NCBI RefSeq assembly: GCF_900230285.1
Contig: NZ_OCNK01000001.1
Span: 1 to 64,000, forward strand
Direction: 5' to 3'
DNA: 64,000 nt
DNA from: Blastococcus haudaquaticus
GTDB taxonomy: Bacteria; Actinomycetota; Actinomycetes; Mycobacteriales; Geodermatophilaceae
Both the position numbers and the translations under genes were made by a program. This document shows, in pieces, positions 28,512 to 38,488 of the stretch. How positions within the stretch are numbered: position 1 is the first letter of the stretch; each line of letters starts with the position of its first letter. The notes under the pieces were generated by a model, which saw nothing but the letters and a program-made list of their open reading frames with translations, did not search any database and had not been told where the DNA came from.

Positions 28512-29212
28512 ATGACGCACGTCCGCGGACGCCGGTCGGGATCTTCCCGGCCGGCGTCCGCGGCGTCTGCGCGTCCGGCTGCGGACCGCCTGCACGGTCG
28601 CCGCGGTCGTCCTGGGCCTGCTGGCCGCCGACGTCGCGGTGCTGCAGGGACGGGTCGAGCAGGTGGACGTCGTCCTGCCGACAGCCGACGGCACGACGTG
28701 GATCCTGCTGGGCGCGACCTGGCCGGTTTCGCCGACGTGGTCGATGCGGTCGGTGGCGTCGAGGTCGACGTCCCCGAACCGGTCCGGGACCGCGCGGCCG
28801 GCCTGGAGATCCTCCGGCCCGGCCGGCAGACGGTCGACGGCCTCACCGCCCTGGCGCTCGTCCGGTCGCGCCACCCCGAACATCTCGTCGACGGCGTGTG
28901 GACCCCGGCGCCACCGGACCCCGAGGGGCGCGCCCTCGGCCGCCGGCTCGGTGCTCGCCGCGTTCGCGAGAGCCGCTCGCTCATCCGCTGTCCGACCCTG
29001 GCGAGCGCAGGGCCTGGCGTGGGCGGCCTCCGGCGCCCTCACCCTGGACGCCGGCACGTCGCCCACCGATCTCCTCGGGCTCGCGGCGACCGGACCTGTC
29101 ACGGGTCGACGTGCTGCCGGCGCAGGTCGTCGACGAGGAGGGCTACCGTCGCCGGGCCACCACAGAGACCTCCGCCGCACTGGCGGCCGCCGGGCTGTAC
29201 TGCAGCCCGTGA
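28512..29212 (+). pseudogene. Decayed LytR-CpsA-Psr (LCP) family gene
   Basis: Recognisable LCP pieces lie in three frames. A helix GLLAADVAVLQG and TADGTTWILLG are in one frame. FADVVDAVGGVEVDVPEPV, LRPGRQTVDGLTAL and VRSRHPEHLVDG are in a second. The C-terminal end (DVLPAQVVDEEGYRRR to a TGA at 29212) is in a third. The stretch between TTWILLG and FADVV lacks about 100 residues of the phosphotransferase core, so this is a true deletion plus frameshifts, not just a base-call error. Intact LCP proteins attach glycopolymers to peptidoglycan. Confidence 0.75.
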
Positions 29213-29221
29213 GCCACCGGG

Positions 29222-29938
29222 TCAGGCGAAGCTGACGCCGATCAGCGAGCCGATCGAGTAGGTGACCCCGGCCGCCAGGGCACCGAACACCAGCTGACGC
29301 AGCCCGGCGAACCACCACGGCCGGGGCGTGAAGCGGGAGGACACCGCCCCGGCGACGACCAGGCCGACCCCGCCGCAGAGCAGCGCGACCCACAGCAGCG
29401 AGAGGCCGAACAGGTAGGGCAGCAGCGGCAGCAGTGCGCCGGTGCCGAAGGTGAGGAACGAGGAGACCGCCGCCGTTGCGGGCGACGGCTTGTCCTCGGG
29501 GTTCAGGCCGATCTCGGCGACGACGTGCAGACGGAGTGCGGTCTCCGGATCGCGGGACAGCTGCACCGCGACCTGGTGGGCGAGGCCGTCGTCGACCCCG
29601 CGTGCCCGCAGCATCCCCACCAGCTCCGCCAGCTCACCCTCGGGGTTGCGCGCGAGCTCGCGACGTTCCTTCTCGACCTCGAGGTCGAGCTGCTCGTTCT
29701 GCGTCTTCACCGACGTATACTCACCCAGCGCCATCGAGATCGCGCCGGCCACCAGGCTCGCCGTCCCGGCCAGGACGATGGCCCGCGGGGCTGCCCCGCC
29801 CCCGCCCACGCCCGCGACCAGCGCCGTGTTGGTGACCAGCCCGTCCATGGCCCCGAAGACGGCGGCCCGCAGCCAGCCGCCGGAGACGTCGGCGTGGCTG
29901 TGCTCGTGCGCCTCGGCCGCGTGAGCAGCCGACGTCAC
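29222..29938 (-). CDS. VIT family membrane protein (VIT1/CCC1-like)
   Basis: 238 residues. Starts with a His-rich [20 protein letters not shown], then [37 protein letters not shown] and two C-terminal helix pairs. VIT/CCC1 proteins transport Fe2+ or Mn2+ across membranes. The long cytoplasmic helix with [20 protein letters not shown] bears the acidic metal-binding residues typical of the family. The GTG start overlaps the rlmN stop as GTGA. Confidence 0.85.
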   Translation of the reverse strand: MTSAAHAAEAHEHSHADVSGGWLRAAVFGAMDGLVTNTALVAGVGGGGAAPRAIVLAGTASLVAGAISMALGEYTSVKTQNEQLDLEVEKERRELARNPEGELAELVGMLRARGVDDGLAHQVAVQLSRDPETALRLHVVAEIGLNPEDKPSPATAAVSSFLTFGTGALLPLLPYLFGLSLLWVALLCGGVGLVVAGAVSSRFTPRPWWFAGLRQLVFGALAAGVTYSIGSLIGVSFA

Positions 29939-31107
29939 TCGTCTCCCTCGGCGCCCAGCTCGGTCGGTGGCTCGACGGACGGCATCGGGAGCGAGACGCT
30001 GGGTGGGCTCACGCTGTCGGACGCGGCGAGCTGGCCGCAGGCGCCGTCGATGTCCTGGCCCCGGGTGTCGCGGACCGTCGTCGCCACGCCCGCCGCGCGC
30101 AGCCGCGCGACGAACTCGCGCTGGGCCGGCAGCGGGCTGGCGTCCCACTTGCTGCCCGGGGTCGGGTTGAGCGGGATGAGGTTGACGTGCGCCAGCTTCC
30201 CGGCCAGCAGCTTCCCGAGCAGGTCGGCCCGGAAGGGCTGGTCGTTGACGTCGCGGATGAGCGCGTACTCGATGGAGTACCGGCGGCCGGTCTTCCGCGC
30301 GTACGCGTCGGCGGCGTCGATCACTTCGCCGACCTTCCATCGCGTGTTGATCGGCACGAGCGTGTCCCGCAGCTCGTCGTCCGGGGCGTGCAGGCTGACC
30401 GCGAGGGTGACGTTGCGCCCCTCGTCGGTGAGGCGGCGGATCGCCGGCACCAGGCCGACGGTGGAGACCGTCACCGATCGCTGGGAGAGGCCGAGCCCGT
30501 GCGGGGCCGGGGTGAGCAGCGCGTCGAGGGTCTTGCGGACGCGGGCGTAGTTGGCCAGCGGCTCCCCCATGCCCATGAAGACCACGTTGGACAGCCGTCC
30601 GGGGCCGCCGTCGATCTCGCCGTTCGCCATGGCGGCCGCCGCGGCCACCGCCTGGCCGATGATCTCGGCGGCCGAGAGGTTGCGGGTCAGGCCCTGCTGG
30701 CCGGTGGCGCAGAACGGGCAGGCCATGCCGCAGCCGGCCTGGCTGGAGATGCAGACCGTCGCGCGGTCGGGATAGCGCATGAGCACGCTCTCGACCAGCG
30801 CTCCGTCGTGCAGCCGCCACAGCGTCTTGCGGGTGCGCCCGTCGTCGGCGGTCTGGTGCCGTACGACGGTGAGCAGGCCCGGCAGCAGCGCCTCGGAGAG
30901 CGCGTGGCGGGCGTCCGCGGGGACGTCGGTCATCTGCGCCGGATCGGTGACCCCGCGGTAGAAGTGCCGGGCCAGCTGGTCGGCGCGGAACGCGGGCTGT
31001 CCGAGCTCGGTGACCGCGGCGCGCGCCTCCTCGCGGGTGAGATCGGCGAGGTGGCGCGGGGGCATGCCCCGGCGTGGGGCGTCGAAGACGAGCGGGAGGG
31101 CAGTCAT
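29935..31107 (-). CDS. rlmN: 23S rRNA (A2503-C2)/tRNA (A37-C2) methyltransferase RlmN
   Basis: Dual-specificity radical SAM methyltransferase. 390 residues. The CxxxCxxC cluster motif is in [16 protein letters not shown] and the C-terminal catalytic Cys is in [13 protein letters not shown]. The ATG at 31107 follows GGGGGA; another ATG four codons upstream is possible. M. tuberculosis has rlmN (Rv2880c) upstream of cdsA in the same way. Divergent from the SpoU gene at 31141. Confidence 0.95.
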   Translation of the reverse strand: MTALPLVFDAPRRGMPPRHLADLTREEARAAVTELGQPAFRADQLARHFYRGVTDPAQMTDVPADARHALSEALLPGLLTVVRHQTADDGRTRKTLWRLHDGALVESVLMRYPDRATVCISSQAGCGMACPFCATGQQGLTRNLSAAEIIGQAVAAAAAMANGEIDGGPGRLSNVVFMGMGEPLANYARVRKTLDALLTPAPHGLGLSQRSVTVSTVGLVPAIRRLTDEGRNVTLAVSLHAPDDELRDTLVPINTRWKVGEVIDAADAYARKTGRRYSIEYALIRDVNDQPFRADLLGKLLAGKLAHVNLIPLNPTPGSKWDASPLPAQREFVARLRAAGVATTVRDTRGQDIDGACGQLAASDSVSPPSVSLPMPSVEPPTELGAEGDE

Positions 31108-31140
31108 GGCGTCCCCCATGGTCCCACTAGCGTGGGCCGG

Positions 31141-31794
31141 ATGGCCGACCCGGAGACCGACCTCACCCCGCCGGAGGCCGTCCTCGACACCGTCGGCGTG
31201 GGCCCGTGGCCCGGGACGTGGCCGCAGGACGACCGGTACGACCCCGAGCTGCTCGAGCACGGGGACCGGCGCAACGTCGTCGACCGCTACCGCTACTGGA
31301 CCGTCGAGGCGATCGTGGCCGACCTCGACACCCGTCGGCATCCCTTCCACGTGGCCATTGAGAACTGGCGGCACGACCTGAACATCGGGACCGTCGTCCG
31401 GACGGCCAACGCATTCCTCGCCGAGGCCGTGCACGTGGTCGGGAAGAAGCGCTGGAACCGGCGCGGGGCCATGGTCACCGACCGCTACCAGCACGTCCGC
31501 CACCACCCCGACGTCGCCTCCCTCGTGGAGTGGGCCCGGGAGGCGGGCCTGCCGCTCCTGGCCGTGGACAACCTCCCCGGGGCCCGGCCGCTGGAGACGG
31601 CGGAGCTCCCGCGCGCCTGCGTCCTCCTGTTCGGCCAGGAGGGCAGCGGCCTGTCCGCCGAGGCCCGCGACGCCGCCGACGGGGTGCTCTCCATCGCCCA
31701 GTACGGCTCCACGCGGTCGATCAACGCCGGTGTCGCCGCAGGGATCGCCATGCACGCCTGGATCCGACTCCATGCTTCGTCATCCTCCGGATGA
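31141..31794 (+). CDS. SpoU/TrmH-family RNA 2'-O-methyltransferase
   Basis: 217 residues with all three SPOUT motifs: [16 protein letters not shown] (motif 1, Asn and Arg), [13 protein letters not shown] (motif 2) and [17 protein letters not shown] (motif 3), giving the knotted SAM site. The target nucleotide (tRNA or 23S rRNA) cannot be deduced. No ribosome-binding site precedes the ATG, but TAGCGT lies seven bases upstream, fitting a leaderless transcript. Confidence 0.88.
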   Translation: MADPETDLTPPEAVLDTVGVGPWPGTWPQDDRYDPELLEHGDRRNVVDRYRYWTVEAIVADLDTRRHPFHVAIENWRHDLNIGTVVRTANAFLAEAVHVVGKKRWNRRGAMVTDRYQHVRHHPDVASLVEWAREAGLPLLAVDNLPGARPLETAELPRACVLLFGQEGSGLSAEARDAADGVLSIAQYGSTRSINAGVAAGIAMHAWIRLHASSSSG

Positions 31795-31834
31795 CACCGC
31801 GACCAGGAGCCCTCCCGACCCACGCTGAGCCGTC

Positions 31835-31892
31835 AGGCCCCGCTGCAGGGTCCCTCCGCGAGCCTGTGAGGGGTGGGGGCAGGGGGGTCCTT
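31835..31892. repeat. Dispersed palindromic repeat, copy 4 (diverged)
   Basis: Between the SpoU methyltransferase and ppk2: AGGCCCCGCTGCAGGG, centre GCGAGCCTGTGAGG, then GGGGGCAGGGGGGTCCTT. This copy lies about 40 bases beyond a plus-strand stop codon, in the same plus-strand orientation as the other copies. Confidence 0.65.
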
Positions 31893-31960
31893 CGACTGCG
31901 CGGACCCTTCGGGCCTGCTCGGCGCGACAGGACGGACCTGCTGCGTCAGGCTCTCTGCCC

Positions 31961-32737
31961 ATGAGCCGCCTCGCCGACGTCGACCTCTCCGTCAGCCTGT
32001 CGAAGAAGGACGCCAAGGAGCAGCTGAAGGCGGCGCAGGAGCGGTTGGTGCACCTGCGCCTGCTCCTGGGCGGCCAGATCGGCCCCGGTGAGCTCGGTCC
32101 CCCGCTGCTGGTTCTCTTCGAGGGCTGGGACGCCTCCGGCAAGGGCGGGGCGATCCAGCGCCTGGTCGAGGAGCTCGACTCGCGGCACGTGCGGGTCGCG
32201 CAGTTCGCCGCCCCCACCCACGACGAGAAGCGGCACCACTTCCTGTGGCGGTTCTGGCCGGTGCTGCCGGGCTGGGGCGGCATGGCCGTGCTGGATCGCA
32301 CCTGGTACGGCCGGGTGCTGGTGGAGCGGGTCGAGGGGTTTGCCACTGACGAGGCCTGGCAGCGCGCCTACGCCGAGATCGTCGACCTCGAGTCGACGCT
32401 GGCCGCCGAGGGCACGATCGTCGTGAAGTTCTGGATGCACCTCTCACCCGAGGAGCAACTGCGCCGGTTCGAGTCGCGCCGCGACGACCCGTACAAGGCG
32501 TGGAAGCTGACCGAGGAGGACTGGCGGAACCGCGAGAAGCGACCCGCCTACGAAGCCGCCGTCGAGGACATGCTCGAGCGCACCGACCACCCCGCGGGGC
32601 CCTGGCACGTGATCGCCGGGGACGACAAGCGGTGGGCCCGCGTCGCGGTCGTCCGCGCCGTCTGCGACGCCATCGAGTCCGCCCTGCACGCCCGTGGCAT
32701 CGACCCTGACCCACCGCTGGGTCCCACCGGTCCCTGA
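31961..32737 (+). CDS. ppk2: Polyphosphate kinase 2 family protein
   Basis: 258 residues, single PPK2 domain. Walker A is in EGWDASGKGGAIQRLVEELD, the lid and Walker B region in AVLDRTWYGRVLVERVEGF, and KFWMHLSPEEQLRRFESR plus YKAWKLTEEDWRNREK complete the family. PPK2 enzymes phosphorylate nucleotides with polyphosphate; the class (NMP or NDP kinase) cannot be decided by eye. Start not strongly supported by a ribosome-binding site. Confidence 0.9.
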   Translation: MSRLADVDLSVSLSKKDAKEQLKAAQERLVHLRLLLGGQIGPGELGPPLLVLFEGWDASGKGGAIQRLVEELDSRHVRVAQFAAPTHDEKRHHFLWRFWPVLPGWGGMAVLDRTWYGRVLVERVEGFATDEAWQRAYAEIVDLESTLAAEGTIVVKFWMHLSPEEQLRRFESRRDDPYKAWKLTEEDWRNREKRPAYEAAVEDMLERTDHPAGPWHVIAGDDKRWARVAVVRAVCDAIESALHARGIDPDPPLGPTGP

Positions 32738-32747
32738 CGACGCCGGG

Positions 32748-33719
32748 TCACTCGGGGGTCAGCCAGTCGATCCGCCCGCCGTGCGGCCCGGTGTGCGCGA
32801 GCGGTCGCCCGTCGAGGGAGAGCACGAAGTACGGGCCCCATCCGCCGGGGTGGGGCTTCCCCGTGCCGGGCACCATGCCCGCCCCCTCCTGGGCGACCCA
32901 GCGCACGGGCAGGCTGCGCACCTGCTCGACGAACGCCGCCCGGCCGGCCGCGCCCACGTACGGCAGCACGGCCGTGTGCAGGACGACGGGGGTGGCGCCG
33001 TCCGGCACGAGGGCGAGCGCATCGGGCAGCCGTGCGACGAGGTCGCCGGTCAGCAGCACGGGCGGGTCCTGCGCGACGACGGCGGCGGCCGCGTCGAGCC
33101 GTTGCAGGCGCTCGGCCTGCGCGGGGCCCGGCCAGACCAGTGCGCGCAGCCAGGCCAGGTCGCCGGCGTCGGTGACGTCGAGCGGGTTCAGGTCGATGCC
33201 GATGCGAGCGCCGACGTGCGGGAGCGCGTCCGGGACCGGCACGGGACCCGACGTGGCGCAGCGCAGGTGGACCGGCTGCCGGGCGCCGACCAGCCGACCG
33301 TCGTAGTCGTAGCTGTAGCGGTCGGGATACAGGCACAGGCCCGCGGAGGTACCCACCTCGATCAGCGCCAGCGGACCGCCGATCGCCGCGAGGACCGGGA
33401 GCAGGGCGGCGCAGCGTGCGGCCTCGTTCGTCTGGGTGGTGCGCTGCAGCATCGTCGTCCGGAGACGGTCGTGATCCCCCAGGATCCGCTCGCGCAGGGC
33501 GGCTCCGTCCGCCGGGACCCCACCCAGGTACGCGAGCGCGCCGAACAGCAGCGGGGGCCCGCGCCTGCCCTCCGGCAACCCGGACAGGAAGTCCAGCACC
33601 TCGCCGTCCTCGGCGACCGCAGCCGCCAGCGCGGAGTAGACCGGTGACTCCGCGGCCGCCTCCCCGACGAAGGCCCGATAGCCCTCCGCCAGCCGCCGGC
33701 GGTCGTCGCGGTCGGGCAT
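32748..33719 (-). CDS. DUF2332 family protein
   Basis: 323 residues. The segment TTQTNEAARCAALLPVLA, ALIEVGTSAGLCLYPDRYSY and IDLNPLDVTDAGDLAWLRAL are characteristic of DUF2332, an actinobacterial family of unknown function with a methyltransferase-like Gly motif (EVGTSAGL). Convergent with ppk2 (10 bases apart) and divergent from the DUF952-GNAT gene. Could be an SAM-dependent methyltransferase, but this is only a fold-level guess. Confidence 0.8.
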   Translation of the reverse strand: MPDRDDRRRLAEGYRAFVGEAAAESPVYSALAAAVAEDGEVLDFLSGLPEGRRGPPLLFGALAYLGGVPADGAALRERILGDHDRLRTTMLQRTTQTNEAARCAALLPVLAAIGGPLALIEVGTSAGLCLYPDRYSYDYDGRLVGARQPVHLRCATSGPVPVPDALPHVGARIGIDLNPLDVTDAGDLAWLRALVWPGPAQAERLQRLDAAAAVVAQDPPVLLTGDLVARLPDALALVPDGATPVVLHTAVLPYVGAAGRAAFVEQVRSLPVRWVAQEGAGMVPGTGKPHPGGWGPYFVLSLDGRPLAHTGPHGGRIDWLTPE

Positions 33720-33758
33720 CCCGACATCGTGCCGCACGGATGCACCAGGATCGCCTCC

Positions 33759-34865
33759 GTGGCCGAGGATCTGCTCCTGCACCTGATCGAGCCCGCGCGG
33801 TGGCGGGCCGCGCTCGACGAGGGCGCCGTCCGCCCGCCGTCCCTGGCATCCGTCGGGTTCGTGCACCTGTCCACGCCGGACCAGGTCCACCTCCCGGCCC
33901 GGGCGCTCTACCCGGGCCGCCGCGATCTGCTGCTGCTCGTGATCGACCCGGCCCGGCTGACCGACCCCGTGCGGTTCGAGGAGGGGGTGCCCGCCGACCC
34001 CGACGGCCGGCGCTTCCCCCACCTCTACGGCTCGCTGCCGACGCACGCCGTCGTGGCCGTCCTCCCCTACCGTCCGCCGGTGCCGCCCGTGCTGCCCGCA
34101 CCCGACGACGTCCTCGGCCGGACCCTGGCCTTCTACGCGTCCCTGCCGGTACGCCGCGCGGTCGGCACAGGCGACGTCCCCGGCGGTGTCGCCGTGCTCG
34201 ACCCCGACTTCCCGCACTCCCGGGACAACAACCGGTTGGTCCTCACCGAGCCGGTGGACGCCGGCACGGTGGAGGCGACTGCAGCCGATGTGGGCGGCAA
34301 CGCGGGCTGGCCGAACCTGACCGCGGCGCTCCTGTGGCCCGGCGCCGGCGACGTCGCCGCGGAACTGGGTGCCCGCGGCTGGGAGGTCGAGGAGCTGCTG
34401 CTGATGGCCCGCGGAGCGGGTTCGCTGCCCGGCGGCGAGCGGGCCGAGGTCGCCCCCCAGCACCAGGTGCACGACCTGTGGGACCGGTCCTGGCGGTCGG
34501 ACCTGCCCGGTACCGCGACGGACCTGGACCGGGTGGTCACCCAGTTGATCGGCCGCGAGCAGCTCAACGACCGGGTCGTCGCGGTGCGCGACGTGGTGGT
34601 GCGCGAGGCCGGGCGGGTGGTGGCCGCCGGCCAGGTGCGCATCGACGGCGCCACCGCCGCCGTCGAGTCGGTGATGACCGACCCGACCGCCCGGGGCCGT
34701 GGCCACGGGGATGCCGTGCTCGCCCGCTGCCTCGACCTCGCGACGGCGGCCGACTGCGACCTCGTCGTGCTGGAGGCGGCCGCCGACGACTGGCCGCGGG
34801 AGTGGTACGCCCGTCGCGGCTTCGGGACGGTGGGGAGGACGTGGTCCGTCAGCCGACCCGGCTGA
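33759..34865 (+). CDS. DUF952-GNAT fusion protein
   Basis: About 368 residues from GTG at 33759 (AGGA eight bases upstream; an in-frame GTG at 33729 is an alternative). Residues 1-105 are a DUF952 domain (LLHLIEPARWRAALDEG, VGFVHLSTPDQV, RFPHLYGSLP). After a linker, residues about 120-368 form an acetyltransferase: SVMTDPTARGRGHGDAVLAR is the acetyl-CoA loop and REWYARRGFGTVGR the C-terminal motif. Fusion of these two is uncommon. Substrate unknown. Its stop is one base from the convergent cdsA stop. Confidence 0.8.
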   Translation: MAEDLLLHLIEPARWRAALDEGAVRPPSLASVGFVHLSTPDQVHLPARALYPGRRDLLLLVIDPARLTDPVRFEEGVPADPDGRRFPHLYGSLPTHAVVAVLPYRPPVPPVLPAPDDVLGRTLAFYASLPVRRAVGTGDVPGGVAVLDPDFPHSRDNNRLVLTEPVDAGTVEATAADVGGNAGWPNLTAALLWPGAGDVAAELGARGWEVEELLLMARGAGSLPGGERAEVAPQHQVHDLWDRSWRSDLPGTATDLDRVVTQLIGREQLNDRVVAVRDVVVREAGRVVAAGQVRIDGATAAVESVMTDPTARGRGHGDAVLARCLDLATAADCDLVVLEAAADDWPREWYARRGFGTVGRTWSVSRPG

Positions 34866-34866
34866 T

Positions 34867-36012
34867 TCAGACGGGGGCGAGCACCGAGAGCAGCAGGTAG
34901 GCGACAGCGGCGGACGGCAGGAGGGAGTCCAGCCGGTCCATGATGCCGCCGTGGCCGGGCAGCAGGTTGCCCATGTCCTTGATGCCCAGGTCGCGCTTGA
35001 TCAGCGACTCGCCCAGGTCACCGATGGTGGCCGTGGCCGCGATGGCCGCACCGAAGAGGACGCCGCCCCACCACGGTCCGTCGAGGGCCAGCGCGATGAC
35101 CGGGGTGGCGACGAGCATGCAGGTGGCCACCGAGCCGGCGAAGCCCTCCCAGGACTTCTTCGGGCTGATGGTGGGGGCCATCGCGTGCCTGCCGATGAGC
35201 ACACCGGCCGCGTAGCCGCCCACGTCGCTGGCGATGACGGTGGCGATGAAGGCGAGCACGCGGACCGCGCCGTCGTCGGGCACCAGGAGCAGGACGGCGA
35301 AGCCGGCCAGGAACGGCACGTAGAGAGCGACGAGGACCCCGGAGGCGGCGTCCTTGAGGTAGCCGGCCGGCCCGTGACCGAGTCGCCACAGCACCACCGC
35401 GAGGGCGGTGAGCAGGTATCCGACGACCAGCCCGGTGGGCCCGCGGCTCCAGGCCAGGCCCTCGATGACCAGCGTCCCGACCAGGAGGGGCACGAGCGGC
35501 GGGTGGAACCGACCGGCGCCCAGGGCACGGGTGAGCTCGACGACGGCGACCAGGATGGCCGCCAGGAGCACGGCCAGGAACGCCGGGCGCCAGACGAACA
35601 GCGACGCCAGGATGACCGCCACGAGCCCGACGCCGACCCCGATCGCGGCCCGGAGGTCGCGGCCGGCGCGACCGCCCGCGGGCCTCTCCGTGGTCGGCAG
35701 CTCCTCCACCTCGGTCGGGAGGGGTGCCGCCGTCGCGCTCGGTCCGGGGCTGATCCCCCGCAGGGGCGGCGTCGGCCGGTCGCCGACGATGGGGACGGGC
35801 CCGGTGTCGCCGTCCGCGGGATCGCTCCAGGACGGCCGCTGCGGCAGGTCGGGCACGGAGCGGTCGGGCACTGGGCGGTCGGGCACTGGGCGGTCGGGCA
35901 CGGGACCGTCGAGGGGCTCCGAGTGCTGCACGGCCGGCGAACCCTGGCGGGGCAACGGTTCGGTGCCCGGCCCGGACGTGCCGGGCCGGTTCGCGGCAGA
36001 GGGTTCGGTCAT
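34867..36012 (-). CDS. cdsA: Phosphatidate cytidylyltransferase
   Basis: Makes CDP-diacylglycerol for phospholipid synthesis. The membrane domain ends with the CDP-DAG synthase signature LIKRDLGIKDMGNLLPGHGG followed by IMDRLDS. 381 residues, of which about the first 130 are a disordered cytoplasmic extension containing four VPDRP-like repeats; the membrane part begins near residue 131 (RAAIGVGVGLVAVI). Downstream of frr as in mycobacteria (Rv2881c after frr). Confidence 0.93.
   Translation of the reverse strand: MTEPSAANRPGTSGPGTEPLPRQGSPAVQHSEPLDGPVPDRPVPDRPVPDRSVPDLPQRPSWSDPADGDTGPVPIVGDRPTPPLRGISPGPSATAAPLPTEVEELPTTERPAGGRAGRDLRAAIGVGVGLVAVILASLFVWRPAFLAVLLAAILVAVVELTRALGAGRFHPPLVPLLVGTLVIEGLAWSRGPTGLVVGYLLTALAVVLWRLGHGPAGYLKDAASGVLVALYVPFLAGFAVLLLVPDDGAVRVLAFIATVIASDVGGYAAGVLIGRHAMAPTISPKKSWEGFAGSVATCMLVATPVIALALDGPWWGGVLFGAAIAATATIGDLGESLIKRDLGIKDMGNLLPGHGGIMDRLDSLLPSAAVAYLLLSVLAPV
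35851..35910 (-). repeat. 15 bp tandem repeat in the cdsA N-terminal extension
   Basis: Four 15 bp units (for example GGGCACTGGGCGGTC at 35866 and 35881) encode PVPDR-type pentapeptides. The middle two units are identical. Slippage-prone; length may differ between strains. Confidence 0.85.
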
Positions 36013-36046
36013 CGGGGCGGGGTCATGAGCTCGCGGGCCGTCGGGG

Positions 36047-36604
36047 TCAGACCTCGAGCAGCTCGGTCTCCTTGTTCTTCATGGCCTCGTCGATGCCCTG
36101 CACGTGCTGCTCGGTGAGGTGGTCGAGCTCCTTCTCCGCGCGGCGGACGTCGTCCTCGCCGGCCTCGCCGTCCTTCACGATGCGGTCGAGCTCGTCCTTG
36201 GCACGGCGCCGGATGTTGCGGATGGCGACCTTGGCGTCCTCGCCCTTGGCGCGGGCCTGCTTGACCAGGTCGCGGCGGCGCTCCTCGGTGAGCTGGGGGA
36301 AGGTCACGCGGAGGATCTGGCCGTCGTTGGTGGGGTTGACGCCGAGGTCGCTGTCGCGGATGGCCTTCTCGATGGCTGCCAGCTGCCCCATGTCGTAGGG
36401 CTTGATGACGGCCATCCGCGCCTCGGGCACGGTGATCGAGGCCATCTGCGGCACCGGGGTGTAGGCGCCGTAGTAGTCGACCATGATCTTGTTGAACATC
36501 GAGGGTGCGGCCCGGCCGGTCCGCACCGATCCGAGATCCTCGCGGGCGACCGACAGGGCCTTGTCCATCCGCTCCTCGGCATCGAGCAGGGTGTCGTCGA
36601 TCAC
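36047..36604 (-). CDS. frr: Ribosome recycling factor
   Basis: 185 residues, exactly the family length. Dissociates post-termination ribosomes with EF-G. Typical [34 protein letters not shown] and the C-terminal [20 protein letters not shown]. The GTG at 36604 was chosen because a GGAGGGA site lies six bases upstream; an ATG inside that site would give five extra residues. Confidence 0.97.
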   Translation of the reverse strand: MIDDTLLDAEERMDKALSVAREDLGSVRTGRAAPSMFNKIMVDYYGAYTPVPQMASITVPEARMAVIKPYDMGQLAAIEKAIRDSDLGVNPTNDGQILRVTFPQLTEERRRDLVKQARAKGEDAKVAIRNIRRRAKDELDRIVKDGEAGEDDVRRAEKELDHLTEQHVQGIDEAMKNKETELLEV

Positions 36605-36679
36605 GGGTCTTCCCTCCATCGGCGGTGGGCGTCGGCGCCCACCGTCATCGTCTTCGCTGTCGTTCCGTCGTGACCGGGG

Positions 36680-37450
36680 TCAGGCCGGTTGGCTGATCAG
36701 CGTGCCGATCCTCTCACCTGCGGTCGCCCGCGCGATGTTGCCGTCGCGCAGGAGGTTGAACACGACGATCGGCATGGCGTTGTCCATGCACAGGCTGATC
36801 GCCGTCGCGTCGGCGACCTTGAGCTGCTTGGCCAGGACGGTGGCGTAGTCGAGGTCGTCGTACATGACGGCGTCGGGGTTGGTGCGCGGGTCGTCGTCGT
36901 AGACGCCGTCCACACCGTTCTTGCCCATCAGCAGGACCTGGCACTCGATCTCCAGGGCGCGCTGGGCGGCGACGGTGTCGGTGGAGAAGTAGGGCATGCC
37001 GGCACCGGCGCCGAAGATGACCAACCGGCCCTTCTCGAGGTGGCGGATCGCCTTGCGCGGGATGTAGGGCTCGGCGACCTGGCCCATGGTGATGGCCGAC
37101 TGCACGCGCGTCTCGAGCCCGGCCTTCTCGCAGAAGTCCTGCAGGGCCAGGCAGTTCATGACCGTCCCCAGCATGCCCATGTAGTCGGCCTTGGTGCGGT
37201 CCATGCCGGCCTGGCTGAGCTCCGCGCCGCGGAAGAAGTTGCCACCGCCCATGACGACCGCGACCTGGGTGCCCTTGGCGATCACCTCCGCCAGCTGCTC
37301 GGCGATGCCGCGCACGATGTCGGCGTCGACGCCGACCTTGCCGCCGCCGAAGGTCTCACCGGAGAGCTTGAGCAGCACCCGCTGGTAGCCGTTGCCGTCC
37401 GCCGGCTGGAACGCGGTGGGGGCGGACAACGGAGGTGTGGTGTCGGTCAA
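36680..37450 (-). CDS. pyrH: Uridylate kinase
   Basis: UMP kinase of the amino-acid-kinase fold. 256 residues: [43 protein letters not shown] and the UTP/GTP-regulation region are intact. The start is TTG (CAA at 37448-37450) with GAGGG eight bases upstream; the first 20 residues are not conserved. Separated from tsf by a terminator and a repeat copy, so it probably has its own promoter. frr follows. Confidence 0.95.
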   Translation of the reverse strand: MTDTTPPLSAPTAFQPADGNGYQRVLLKLSGETFGGGKVGVDADIVRGIAEQLAEVIAKGTQVAVVMGGGNFFRGAELSQAGMDRTKADYMGMLGTVMNCLALQDFCEKAGLETRVQSAITMGQVAEPYIPRKAIRHLEKGRLVIFGAGAGMPYFSTDTVAAQRALEIECQVLLMGKNGVDGVYDDDPRTNPDAVMYDDLDYATVLAKQLKVADATAISLCMDNAMPIVVFNLLRDGNIARATAGERIGTLISQPA

Positions 37451-37523
37451 GGCGCGTCATCCCTCGCTCGAAGTCAGTGGGTCGATCCTGCCGCATGGCG
37501 CCGCAGGGCCCCACGCGGACGAA

Positions 37524-37554
37524 CGGCCCCGCTCCCGGGGTGGGAGCGGGGCCG
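37524..37554 (-). terminator. Strong hairpin between tsf and pyrH
   Basis: CGGCCCCGCTCCC (37524-37536) pairs perfectly over 13 bp with GGGAGCGGGGCCG (37542-37554), loop GGGGT. On the minus strand it is followed by TTCGTCC. It lies after repeat copy 5 and before pyrH, so it likely ends the rpsB-tsf transcript. Confidence 0.75.
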
Positions 37555-37566
37555 AACGCCACGTGC

Positions 37567-37632
37567 TGGAACGGCCCCCTTGCAGGGCCCCGCCGCGAGC
37601 CTGCGAGCGGTGGGGGGGCAAGGGGGTCCTTT
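37567..37632. repeat. Dispersed palindromic repeat, copy 5
   Basis: Close to copy 3: GGCCCCCTTGCAGGG, centre GCGAGCCTGCGAGCGG, then GGGCAAGGGGGTCCTTT. It starts one base after the tsf stop codon. With the 37524 hairpin it forms a double 3' structure. Confidence 0.8.
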
Positions 37633-37633
37633 A

Positions 37634-38449
37634 TCAGGCCTGGCCGACCTCGAAGCGGGCGAACCGCTCGACGGTCAGACCGGCCTCGTCGACGATCTGC
37701 TTCACCGTGCGCTTGGGCTCGGTGATCGACGGCTGCTCGAGCAGGACGAAGTCCTTGTAGAAGGCGTTGACCCGGCCCTCGACGATCTTGACGATCGCCT
37801 GCTCCGGCTTGCCCTCCTCCTTCGCGGTCTGCTCGGCGACGCGACGCTCGGTCTCGACCGTCTCGGCCGGGACCTCGTCACGGTTGAGGAAGCGCGGACG
37901 CGCGGCGGCGATGTGCATCGCCAGGCTGCGCGCGGCCTCCTCTGTGCCGCCGCTGTACTGCACCGCGACACCGATCGCCGGGGGCAGGTCGGTGGCCCGC
38001 TTGTGCAGGTAGGTCGCGACGTCGCCCTCGAAGACGGCGAACCGGCTGAGCACGAGCTTCTCGCCGATGCGCGCGGACTCCGACTCGACCAGCGCGGCCA
38101 CGGTCTGGCCGTCGGCCTCGGCGGCCAGCAGCGCCTGGGCGTCGGCCGGCCGCGTCTGGAGCGCGATGTCGAGCAGGCGCTCGGCGAGCTTCACGAAGTC
38201 GGCATTCTTGGCGACGAAGTCGGTCTCGCAGTCGAGCTCGAGCAGCGCGCCGTCCCTGCTGACGACGATGCCGTTGGTCGTCGAGCGCTCGAGGCGCTTG
38301 CCGACGTCCTTGGCGCCCTTAACGCGGAGCAGCTCGACGGCCTTGTCGAAGTCGCCGTCGGCCTCGGTCAGGGCCTTCTTGCAGTCCATCATGCCGGCGC
38401 CGGTGGCGTCGCGGAGACGCTTGACGGCGGCTGCGGTGAACTCAGCCAT
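37634..38449 (-). CDS. tsf: Elongation factor Ts
   Basis: Guanine-nucleotide exchange factor for EF-Tu. 271 residues with the N-terminal UBA-like [20 protein letters not shown] and the signature [33 protein letters not shown] precedes the ATG. In operon with rpsB, separated by repeat copy 6, which could set the S2:EF-Ts ratio. Confidence 0.97.
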   Translation of the reverse strand: MAEFTAAAVKRLRDATGAGMMDCKKALTEADGDFDKAVELLRVKGAKDVGKRLERSTTNGIVVSRDGALLELDCETDFVAKNADFVKLAERLLDIALQTRPADAQALLAAEADGQTVAALVESESARIGEKLVLSRFAVFEGDVATYLHKRATDLPPAIGVAVQYSGGTEEAARSLAMHIAAARPRFLNRDEVPAETVETERRVAEQTAKEEGKPEQAIVKIVEGRVNAFYKDFVLLEQPSITEPKRTVKQIVDEAGLTVERFARFEVGQA

Positions 38450-38488
38450 GTTCCTTCTCCTCAGAAGTCTGGGTGCGTGAGTGGGCCT

